Below are positions 6,475 to 13,996 of a stretch of 64,000 bases of DNA, piece by piece (within the stretch, counting starts at the first letter, position 1; every line of letters begins with the position of its first letter). Where the stretch lies: contig JACJYQ010000003.1 of NCBI GenBank assembly GCA_020636025.1, forward strand, positions 372,001-436,000, in the 5' to 3' direction. The translations under genes and the position numbers were made by a program. This DNA is from Lewinellaceae bacterium. GTDB lineage: Bacteria; Bacteroidota; Bacteroidia; Chitinophagales; Saprospiraceae. The notes beneath the pieces were generated by a model that saw nothing but the letters and a program-made list of their open reading frames with translations, had not been told where the DNA came from and did no database searches.

Positions 6475-8004
6475 TTATATCTCGATTCCATTTTGCTTAA
6501 CAGGAAGGTGTTTTTGCTTAAATTCTTCAATCTTTTTGCGTGCCACTTCATCCTGTGCTTTTGCAATTTCTGTTAATAAGCCCTTATGCAAATCATTTTC
6601 GATTTTGGTTCTTTCTTTGATTTGCTCTTGCTCGGCTAAATCTTCTATTTCTCTTAATATTTGTTGTTGTTCTAAATATTTGGATGTTTTTTGTTCTAAG
6701 TCTTTTCGGATATCCTCCTCTTTTCGATAAATAGCCCAATCATAAGCACCAAGCGGAGTTGCTATTTTAGCAACAGTGGGTAATATTTCGATTGTGAAAA
6801 ACAAAATGCGTATTAACCATAAAAGAAAAAATATTGTTGCACCTTCTGGATCATATTGAGTTACCTTTTTAAATTTTTGAGATGTTTGTGATGCTTCAGC
6901 GTTTTCGGATTCGTTTAGTTCGTTGTTATTAGTAGAGGTTTCAATAGGTATAAGAACCTCCTTATATCTTTTAGCTGCATCCTCCAAAACCATAAAATTA
7001 AATACGAAACCATTTTGATTTTTAATCAATAAAGAATCAATCTGATTTCTTGCCCCCGTAATATTATCATCTGCTTTTCTTTCTTTATCACGATTCTTGT
7101 CTTTATCCTCTAATAGTTCCTTCTCTTTTTGGGTTAAATTCTCTCTCCAATCCCTTATGAAATCATCTTTTTGTTTTTGTAAAGCATTTAAACTTACTTG
7201 ATCAAAAGCATTGAAGTTCTGCGTAGCTTTTGTAGCTTCATTTCGTCTTATTTCCCAAGTTCTATATTGACTTGAGTTAGTGTTTTTCTTATAGATACTG
7301 TCTCTTGAATCAAAATAAGTTGGGATTGCAGACCAAGCGTTTTGCCTTGCTGTTATCGCAGAATTCATTTTGCCTCTTAATGCTTTCTTTTCAGCTATTT
7401 TATTATTTAAATTTCTTTTTATCTGATCGAATGCAGGATTGTTTTGTGGTTCAGTAAATTTGCTTTCTTCTTGTACTTCTGTTAAGTCGCTATCAATTCT
7501 TTGCCCTCTATTCAAAATATCGTCAATACCTTCAATTGTTTTTTGATTTCCTTGAATGGTCATAATTTTATTTTGAATAAATTCAGGCTTATGGACTTCT
7601 ATGTTATCCTTAAATATTAATAGTTCTAAAGGAATTGAAATAACAAACGCTATCAAAAGTGCCAAAACACCTCTTGATAAAAAAGCTGCCCAAAAATTCT
7701 GTTTTTCTTTCGTTGGGTCTTTCTTTAATGTAACGACCATACTTCTGTCGATACTGAAAATTAAAGAAGCCCAGATAATACCGAATATGATAGCGGATAA
7801 ATAACTTTCCCCAAAATAATAACCTGCATAGCTTCCTGAAAAGAAAGCTAATAAAGTGGTCATAAAAATTGTAAAGCCTATTCCTGCTTGTCTGTTATAA
7901 TCTGTCGGACATTCTTTTAAAATACTGATTTCGGCTCCTGACAATAGCCAAAAGAAATATTGAAGTTTTGAATATTTATATTTTTTAGTAGAAGTTTTGC
8001 TCAT
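6475..8004 (-). CDS. DUF4407 membrane protein (C1 operon)
   Basis: 509 residues. Three membrane segments lie in the first 135 residues (IGFTIFMTTLLAFFSGSY, YLSAIIFGIIWASLIFSIDR, GVLALLIAFVISIPLELLIF) and a fourth near 385-405 (IFFLLWLIRILFFTIEILP). Between them is a soluble, charged, largely coiled-coil region of about 240 residues, and another coiled coil forms the C-terminus. The SIDRSMV motif and the overall plan are those of DUF4407. In this operon it is the obvious candidate for the membrane sensor or effector controlled by the kinases and phosphatase. Its start overlaps the upstream gene by 20 bp. Confidence 0.85.
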   Translation of the reverse strand: MSKTSTKKYKYSKLQYFFWLLSGAEISILKECPTDYNRQAGIGFTIFMTTLLAFFSGSYAGYYFGESYLSAIIFGIIWASLIFSIDRSMVVTLKKDPTKEKQNFWAAFLSRGVLALLIAFVISIPLELLIFKDNIEVHKPEFIQNKIMTIQGNQKTIEGIDDILNRGQRIDSDLTEVQEESKFTEPQNNPAFDQIKRNLNNKIAEKKALRGKMNSAITARQNAWSAIPTYFDSRDSIYKKNTNSSQYRTWEIRRNEATKATQNFNAFDQVSLNALQKQKDDFIRDWRENLTQKEKELLEDKDKNRDKERKADDNITGARNQIDSLLIKNQNGFVFNFMVLEDAAKRYKEVLIPIETSTNNNELNESENAEASQTSQKFKKVTQYDPEGATIFFLLWLIRILFFTIEILPTVAKIATPLGAYDWAIYRKEEDIRKDLEQKTSKYLEQQQILREIEDLAEQEQIKERTKIENDLHKGLLTEIAKAQDEVARKKIEEFKQKHLPVKQNGIEI

Positions 8005-8593
8005 AATTCCGTTTAACTAAAGTGTAATTAGATTTTCTGTTTTTAAAGATTAAAAAATAGGGTATAATGAAAACAAATGCTATCATTATCAATATGGCTA
8101 TGCAGATGAATAAAATTACTTTTCCTTCTGTTTCTGCAAACCAACTTTTATATAAACCCAAAGGCATTAGCCATAATTGTTCAAAGTTTCCAAGTGTCAT
8201 TTTTCCAGTTTTTAAATAAAGTTGAAATAGGATTTGATATTCAAAAAGGAATAAGCAAAATGGAATAGCAAGTATCAATGCAAAAATTAAATTGATAAAA
8301 AATTGCGTTACGAATATTCCTATTTTTGGGTTGGTATGATGAACTTCGTTCAAAAACTTCATCCATTTATAAAAAATGAAAGTTGCTAATGTAGCTCCGA
8401 GAAAACCTAAAATTAAATAGCTTGAAATAAATATTTTGTAACTCGTAAGAACGGAAGCAAAAACAATCAGCATTTGGAACAAGAAAAATATTCCTATTCC
8501 TGCAATTTTATTGTGCAAGACAGGACAGTATTCCATTAGAAAGCAATCATAATTTGCCAGTTTCCAAAGTTTTTGTTGAATTTTCGTACTCAT
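7985..8593 (-). CDS. Four-helix membrane protein, DUF4407-like N-terminus (C1 operon)
   Basis: 202 residues with about four membrane helices. The N-terminus (LWKLANYDCFLMEYCPVL, then NKIAGIGI) aligns by eye with the DUF4407 protein encoded next to it (FFWLLSGAEISILKECPTD, then NRQAGIG), suggesting two related membrane partners, one short and one with a large coiled-coil domain. It begins directly after the Ig-kinase stop codon, so the two genes are tightly coupled. Function unknown. Confidence 0.7.
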   Translation of the reverse strand: MSTKIQQKLWKLANYDCFLMEYCPVLHNKIAGIGIFFLFQMLIVFASVLTSYKIFISSYLILGFLGATLATFIFYKWMKFLNEVHHTNPKIGIFVTQFFINLIFALILAIPFCLFLFEYQILFQLYLKTGKMTLGNFEQLWLMPLGLYKSWFAETEGKVILFICIAILIMIAFVFIIPYFLIFKNRKSNYTLVKRNYEQNFY

Positions 8594-10393
8594 CTATTTC
8601 AGTATTTTTTGTAATGAGTTTAGAATATTGAATCTTTTTGTCGGTTTCATTGCAGTTTGAAAACTGATTTGAGATTCATTGAGAATTGTTTCTGACAATC
8701 CTTTAAAATCCAGTTCAAAACTTGGTATCAAGTCCTTTCCTGATGGTAGTCTTGGTATAATACTCGGATTGAATGTTGGAATATTTTGTACCTCAATTTT
8801 TATTTGTGAACTGGTTAAGGAAAATAGTTCATTATTAGCTTTCAGATAAAAAATAGCTGTTCTTTTAGGTAAAATCTCAATTTCTCTTTTTCCTGTTACT
8901 TCAATATCAGCTTGCAAATTTGATGATAGTGTAACACTCGAAGCATTATCAATTTCCCAACTCAATTTTACAGGTAGAGTTTCAACTACAAAATCTAAAT
9001 CCGAAACAAACGATTTGATTTCGACTCTTTTGAAAACCTGAATAGTAATTTGTTTTTCTTCTTTTGTAACTCCGTCTAATGCGGTAACAATAAGTTTGTA
9101 ATTGGTGTGGTCTGTAGGTGATATGGTTTTTTCTCCTTTATTTGGAATAATCTCCATATTTCCCAACCAATGTAATTCTACTTTTTCTGCATTTTCAATA
9201 TCCCAAACTAATTGTGTTTCTTTCCCAAATTCTATCTTTTGTTGTTTGGAACGAAATTCTTTAATTTTTGGAAGAGGAAGAACCGTTACGGTTAGTTCAT
9301 TTTCTGTTTTATCAAAAGCGTTTTCTGCAATTAACTTGTATGTAGTTGTATTGGTTGGTGAAACAAAAAGAGAATGTTTTCCTGTTACATTTCCGATACC
9401 ATTGTTTATTGAAATTTTATCATAATTCTCAATATTCCACGATAATTCAATGTCTTTCCCTTTTAGAACTTCCTTTTCATTAGAGCCAAAATTGATTATT
9501 TTAGGTGCTTTTAAATAATGTTCAAAAGACGTAAGATTTAGATAATTATTTTCCGATAAATAGCTGTTCAAAATTCTTGTCAGACTTTTGATAGAATTAG
9601 ATAGCTTTTGTAAATCGTTATAGATTTCAGAGTTTGCAAAATCTTCAAAGTCGGTTTCTGTAAAAAGTAAATATGCAGTGTCTTTAACTTGATACTTGTT
9701 CCATAAATTTGAGTTTTCAGAAAGAGCAAGTATTGAAAGATAGATTACCAATTCTGAAAAATAATCCGCTTTTAAAGACGCTTTTCCCGCTTTAAAACGT
9801 GAGGGATGTTGATAACCTTTTAATCCTGTAACTAACTCTTTTTGTCCTTCAATTTCGGGAATGCAAATTGAATCGTAATCTACTAATCTTATTTTTCCTG
9901 AATCATCAACAAGTATATTTCCCTCTTGTAAATCACCGTGAGAAATTTTGGCTTCCCTTAGCGTTTTAGTCATTTCAAGGAAATTGTTCGCAAGTGCTTC
10001 TAGTTTCGCTTTTTCGTTTAAGTGTTTTTCAATGTAGTCTTTCAATAAAATACCATCCAACCACTCCATTCTGATAGTGTCTGTCAACTCTCCATTAACC
10101 AAAAGACCATTTTCATCATATATAAAATCAGCAAAATAGGGGAGTTTTGAATTGGTGAGGTATTTAGAAATAGCTACATAGCGGTCTTTGTTTTCGCCCA
10201 TTGGAACGTGCCAAACACGAAATGCCCATTTTTTTGCGTTATGGACAAGTTGAAAGACCATATTAAATCCACCTGCAAATGCAAAGGGACTTCCATTGGA
10301 ATTTAATCTTGGTTTTGCTCCTTTTAAGTCTGGTATTTTGAGAAAAACGTCAAGATTCTTTATTGCTGTTATTATGTCCTGCTTGTTTGCCAT
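8594..10393 (-). CDS. Protein-kinase-fold protein with C-terminal Ig-like repeats (C1 operon)
   Basis: 599 residues. The kinase part covers about 30-290: a glycine-rich FAGGFNMVFQL (39-49), WAFRVW with Arg59 where the beta-3 Lys is expected, catalytic loop HGDLQEGN (152-159) and VDYDS (171-175) in place of DFG. From about 310 to 535 there are three Ig-like repeats, each with a tryptophan strand (LSWNIENY, LVWDIENA, LSWEIDNA) and ending in a Pro-Thr-Tyr strand. The first kinase motifs are shared with the neighbouring gene. The start overlaps the upstream stop by 1 bp. It is probably a Ser/Thr-type kinase or pseudokinase in the same pathway as the PP2C-like gene. Confidence 0.82.
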   Translation of the reverse strand: MANKQDIITAIKNLDVFLKIPDLKGAKPRLNSNGSPFAFAGGFNMVFQLVHNAKKWAFRVWHVPMGENKDRYVAISKYLTNSKLPYFADFIYDENGLLVNGELTDTIRMEWLDGILLKDYIEKHLNEKAKLEALANNFLEMTKTLREAKISHGDLQEGNILVDDSGKIRLVDYDSICIPEIEGQKELVTGLKGYQHPSRFKAGKASLKADYFSELVIYLSILALSENSNLWNKYQVKDTAYLLFTETDFEDFANSEIYNDLQKLSNSIKSLTRILNSYLSENNYLNLTSFEHYLKAPKIINFGSNEKEVLKGKDIELSWNIENYDKISINNGIGNVTGKHSLFVSPTNTTTYKLIAENAFDKTENELTVTVLPLPKIKEFRSKQQKIEFGKETQLVWDIENAEKVELHWLGNMEIIPNKGEKTISPTDHTNYKLIVTALDGVTKEEKQITIQVFKRVEIKSFVSDLDFVVETLPVKLSWEIDNASSVTLSSNLQADIEVTGKREIEILPKRTAIFYLKANNELFSLTSSQIKIEVQNIPTFNPSIIPRLPSGKDLIPSFELDFKGLSETILNESQISFQTAMKPTKRFNILNSLQKILK

Positions 10394-11400
10394 TAAAATT
10401 TATCAGTAATGTTTTTTGCATTAGGTGTTTTGATTTCCTTTTTCTCAGGTTTGTTAGGTTGTTTATCCCACTTCGAAGCAATATTATCTTTTGCAACTTC
10501 AAGTTTATCAACTAGTAGTTCCTCTAATGGTTGTAAATCCATTATGTCAGTTTTACTCAATTGCTCTTTTAATCGCTGAGTTAATTCTTTTATCGTCTGA
10601 TTTGAGGATGATAAGAGTGTGTTTATTATCTGTGAATTAGTTGGATTATGAAAATCTTCTTTTGAAAAAAGTAAATCTTCTGTTTCGTAATATTTATTCC
10701 ATAAATTGGGATATTGCTCAAAAGCTAGAAGTGATAGATAGATTACTAATTCAGAAAAATAGTCTAGTTTATGGTTTATGAATTTATTTTGATTTCGTGA
10801 TGGATGTTGATAGCCTGGAAGACCTTTTATGGCATCTGACATACCCTCAAGCGGTTTAATAAACATTGAATCGTAATCAATGATAATTAAACTACCATCT
10901 TCCTTAACAAGGATATTTCCGTGTTGTAAATCTCCGTGTGCAATATTTTTTTTATGAAAATATTCGACCATCTGTTTAAAGTTGCTCGCAATTTTGGGCA
11001 AAATTGATTTTAAGCTAGAAATATTATCATTGATGTATTCCTTTAATGGCTTTCCATCAACCCAATCCATCACAACAACTGGATATATAGAGCCATTTAT
11101 TAATATGGCATCATCTAAGTACTTAAAGTCGCAGAAATACGGGTTATTCAAGGCATTCAAGTAAGTCGAAATTTCTTGACTTCTCTTTTTTGCATCTCCA
11201 ATATCTGCAATCCAACAACGAACCGCTACTTTCTTTGAATCTTTAGTGTGAAAAGGAAATACAGTCGTATAACCGCCTGAATATTGAATAATTCGTGAAC
11301 CTTTTTGAATTACTGAACCACCAATAAGTTCATTCGCCTTGAAACTTACTTGTGGATTACGCATTGCGGTTACTATGTCTGTTCTTGAAGGATATGCCAT
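10393..11400 (-). CDS. Protein-kinase-fold protein with short C-terminal docking-like tail (C1 operon)
   Basis: 335 residues. Glycine-rich YSGGYTTVFPF (40-50), VAVRCW with Arg61 in place of the beta-3 Lys, catalytic loop HGDLQHGN (155-162) and IDYDS (174-178). After the kinase fold comes a basic linker and the tail AKNITDKF, almost identical to the tail AKNIFDKF of the PP2C-like protein. The gene lies 3 bp after that gene. Retention of the HGDxxxxN loop argues for activity, the Arg substitution against a standard mechanism. Confidence 0.85.
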   Translation of the reverse strand: MAYPSRTDIVTAMRNPQVSFKANELIGGSVIQKGSRIIQYSGGYTTVFPFHTKDSKKVAVRCWIADIGDAKKRSQEISTYLNALNNPYFCDFKYLDDAILINGSIYPVVVMDWVDGKPLKEYINDNISSLKSILPKIASNFKQMVEYFHKKNIAHGDLQHGNILVKEDGSLIIIDYDSMFIKPLEGMSDAIKGLPGYQHPSRNQNKFINHKLDYFSELVIYLSLLAFEQYPNLWNKYYETEDLLFSKEDFHNPTNSQIINTLLSSSNQTIKELTQRLKEQLSKTDIMDLQPLEELLVDKLEVAKDNIASKWDKQPNKPEKKEIKTPNAKNITDKF

Positions 11401-11403
11401 AAT

Positions 11404-12714
11404 TTAAAATTTATCAAAAATATTCTTCGCCTTAGAATCAACCTTTGGTTGTTCTTTCGGCTCTAACTTCTCAGGTTCAATTTTTTCGCTTTTGGCTTCT
11501 TCTTCAATCTTTTCCACTTCTGGTTCTTCATTTTTGTCATTTTCGGAATTTTGATTTTCAGCTACTGTACTTTCTGAATTACTTGGTTCTTCGGTAGTAG
11601 GCTCTTGTTGTTCTAATGTCTGTTTCTCAATATCCACTTCTTCTGCACTTGTCTTCTCTTCTTGTAATTCAGTTTTTTTATTCTCTTCTTTTTCCTTGCT
11701 TGTAAGAAATCCTTTTACAGCATTAATACCTTTCGAAATAAATCCTTCACTTGGGGGCACTTCTTTGATTTCCTTTACAGGACTTTCAGGAGTTTGCGAT
11801 TCATTTTGTGTAGTTTCAAATTCTTTAGACTTCTGAATTTCTGCTTCCTTTTCTTGCTTTCTTTTTTCTTCTTCTAGTTTTTTCTGTTTGATTTTTTCTT
11901 TTTCAGCTTCCTGATCGGTTATCAAATCATTTAAGTCAGTTACTTGTATTTTTGAATAGTCAATTCCTGTTTTTTCTACTTCAGACAGCTCAATACACAG
12001 AATAGCACAATCATCATTTGTTAATTGGTTTTGCTCAATTGCTTGCGTGATGAATCTTTCAAAGTCTGCTTGAGATTTCCATACCGTTATTTTTCCAATT
12101 GCATTTTCACCTTCTTTTATAAACCATTCTGCCAAAGCATCTGTCATCAAATAAAATGTGCCATTTTTGAGATTACCACTTTTTTCTTTAGGTCTTCCTT
12201 TATGGGAATCTCCAATGCTTGTCAAATAATCAGGAAAATTGTCAAATTCAATAGGTTCAACTTTACTAGAAAGCTTTACCAACTCTTTTTGATAGTCTTT
12301 GTAACCCATTGGTACAAAAAACAAGAAACTATCACCTAAAGCCGAGGCTGACCACTTCTTTTCTTTTTCAAAAAATTGTAGTCCAACAAATGTGGCTAAT
12401 GCTGGTTCTTTTCTATTGTAAAGTGTTCTTGTACTCCATTTTGTAGGGTCTGTTTCAAATGATTTTACTATTTTATCAATTCTTTTTTGCCATTCTTCCT
12501 GACAAACTTTAATGAGTTCAGTTTCTTTCAAGTCTGTTCTTTCGACAAATTGAGTAACCAATATCTCTGACCATACTTTTGGAAAGAACGATTTAGAAAC
12601 GCCATCAGAAACCGAAAACCTATGAATGCTTTTATTTACAGCATAGTTATCAGCACAATCAATATAGTCTTCAGCACTTTTGCAAGTTATAAACCCCTTA
12701 ATAGAAACTTTCAT
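11404..12714 (-). CDS. PP2C-like protein phosphatase with long charged tail (C1 operon)
   Basis: 436 residues. Residues 1-245 follow the PP2C plan: SVSDGVS (34-40) for the first metal Asp-Gly, ALGDS (125-129), LMTDALAEWF (189-198) and NDDCAIL (233-239). Residues 257-430 are a low-complexity Glu/Lys/Pro tail with coiled-coil character, ending in AKNIFDKF. It is predicted to remove phosphate placed by the adjacent kinases. The vWA gene precedes it by 36 bp. The vWA-PP2C-kinase order resembles the TerY-P triads linked to tellurite-type stress and phage defence. Confidence 0.82.
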   Translation of the reverse strand: MKVSIKGFITCKSAEDYIDCADNYAVNKSIHRFSVSDGVSKSFFPKVWSEILVTQFVERTDLKETELIKVCQEEWQKRIDKIVKSFETDPTKWSTRTLYNRKEPALATFVGLQFFEKEKKWSASALGDSFLFFVPMGYKDYQKELVKLSSKVEPIEFDNFPDYLTSIGDSHKGRPKEKSGNLKNGTFYLMTDALAEWFIKEGENAIGKITVWKSQADFERFITQAIEQNQLTNDDCAILCIELSEVEKTGIDYSKIQVTDLNDLITDQEAEKEKIKQKKLEEEKRKQEKEAEIQKSKEFETTQNESQTPESPVKEIKEVPPSEGFISKGINAVKGFLTSKEKEENKKTELQEEKTSAEEVDIEKQTLEQQEPTTEEPSNSESTVAENQNSENDKNEEPEVEKIEEEAKSEKIEPEKLEPKEQPKVDSKAKNIFDKF

Positions 12715-12750
12715 TCATAATTTATTTGGATGTTTCATATTCGTTTCTCT

Positions 12751-13623
12751 TTAAGCTATTCTGTCTGTTCCACCACCAGATGAACCAAAGTTGATAAATT
12801 TTATTAATGTTTCAGGACCCGCGTTAGAAACAAAGCCTCTTGAATCCTCAGATGTAACAAAATCGTGTTTTCTTGCTTCTTCACGGTACGCTTGTGGAAC
12901 TTTGCTTGATATTTTGAAAAGAAACTTTCCTTGATCATCTGAAATTTCACTTTCGTTAGACTCAAACTTGGTCTCATTGAATGGTGGTTGTCCAAGATGT
13001 ACATTGAAAATAATCGGATTACCATCATTGGTATTGATGTTCATAATAGAATCTGCAACAGAAATTGTCTTTTCAATGTCTTCCATTGGGTTGCTTCCTG
13101 TGAATGGCATTCCATCTGAAACATTTATAATTACAGGTGCAGGATTGTCAGGCTTTTTACTAATCCAACCTTCAATTAATTGTTTAGCAAACTCTAAAGC
13201 CTCAGCCATTGGTGTAAGGCCATTTCTTGGACAAGTTGGCTCTAAATAGATTGCCATTTCCTCTTCAATTTCAACTAAACCTCCTGCACCGTCAGAAATT
13301 TTCTTTTTTACTTTTTCAGTTCTTAACGGATTGTCATTAAACGAACTTAAATAATCTGAACGGATGTCTTCGATTGAATTTCCTCCTTCTCCACCATATC
13401 CAATGATTGAGATAAAAACTCTGTCTTTGATTTTGTCACCTGCACTCATAGCAAGGATTAATTCGTTGATAGTTCTGTTAATGACAAGTGCAGTAAACTC
13501 TGCTTTGTTTTGGTTGTTGCCATTAGGATTTACAATGTAATCTTCACCCATTGATCCAGATTGGTCAACAAGAAAGATAATGTAACCTGGAGTTGCTGAA
13601 CTCCATTGCTTTGAATTGTTCAT
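12751..13623 (-). CDS. vWA-domain protein, TerY-like (first gene of C1 operon)
   Basis: 290 residues, almost entirely a von Willebrand A domain. The metal-ion adhesion site is complete: DQSGS (20-24), Thr137 in NGLTPM and Asp170 in NVSDGMPF. Such single-domain vWA proteins partner with PP2C phosphatases and kinases in TerY-P-type systems and probably bind a phosphorylated or metal-dependent partner. It is the promoter-proximal gene; the 280 bp upstream to the array boundary hold the covarying hairpin but no other gene. Confidence 0.85.
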   Translation of the reverse strand: MNNSKQWSSATPGYIIFLVDQSGSMGEDYIVNPNGNNQNKAEFTALVINRTINELILAMSAGDKIKDRVFISIIGYGGEGGNSIEDIRSDYLSSFNDNPLRTEKVKKKISDGAGGLVEIEEEMAIYLEPTCPRNGLTPMAEALEFAKQLIEGWISKKPDNPAPVIINVSDGMPFTGSNPMEDIEKTISVADSIMNINTNDGNPIIFNVHLGQPPFNETKFESNESEISDDQGKFLFKISSKVPQAYREEARKHDFVTSEDSRGFVSNAGPETLIKFINFGSSGGGTDRIA

Positions 13624-13902
13624 ACTGTTTTATTTATGGTTTTAAAATTCGAAAATTCTTCGTTCTGTCGAGCGTTGGCAAAAAATGGCTCTTTTGGTTT
13701 TGCGAAGGGTCGGCTTGTGTGTCGGGCAAAACCAAATGTGCCATTTGTGCGGCTGGCTAAAATTGTTTTTAAAAAATGTGCGGTGGGAAAAAATAAAAAT
13801 ACAGAAGCGTTGGCTTTTGGGTCGGCTGTCTGATGGTTTATTTGTCCAGTCACTTTATGTTTATTTCTGTCGTTCATTCTTGCTGTGTCGTCTTTTAGGC
13901 TT
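13624..13902. other. Leader region of super-cassette C1, no gene seen
   Basis: 279 bp between the vWA start and the core at 13903. It contains the right copy of the covarying hairpin and further short direct words (AGCGTTGG at 13669 and 13809). Short frames on both strands have no coding character or family resemblance. This is where the promoter of the operon must lie if the cassette is self-transcribed. Confidence 0.5.
13686..13745. repeat. Covarying hairpin, right copy, in super-cassette C1
   Basis: GGCTCTTTTG precedes and CAAATGTGC closes a perfect 11-bp stem (13693-13703 with 13726-13736, TTTGGTTTTGC/GCAAAACCAAA) around a 22-nt loop with GGCTTGTG. The outer words and loop word are shared with 5940-5994 in the same orientation, but the inner stem bases differ and remain paired. 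It lies about 70 bp upstream of the vWA start. Confidence 0.6.
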
Positions 13903-13978
13903 GCAGGTAACTATTGGATATCCGCCATTAATGGCGGATATCCACCCCAAATTTAGGGTACTCCCGCCATTAATGGCG
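13903..13978. promoter_or_regulatory. Candidate attI-like recombination site
   Basis: The core GCAGGTAAC (13903-13911) of cassette C1 is followed by a perfect 28-bp palindrome (13916-13943, half-site GGATATCCGCCATT) and a 14-bp palindrome (13965-13978, half-site CGCCATT). The two share CCGCCATTAATGGCG. The pair ends 18 bp before the recombinase stop codon. The position between recombinase and first cassette, with repeated half-sites unlike the cassette hairpins, fits a primary attachment site; this is inference. Confidence 0.55.
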
Positions 13979-13996
13979 TGTATTTCCGATATGTGT

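Noticed and set aside
13620..13877. 85-aa frame upstream of the vWA gene
   Set aside because: It translates the covarying hairpin and has no family features; treated as noncoding leader.
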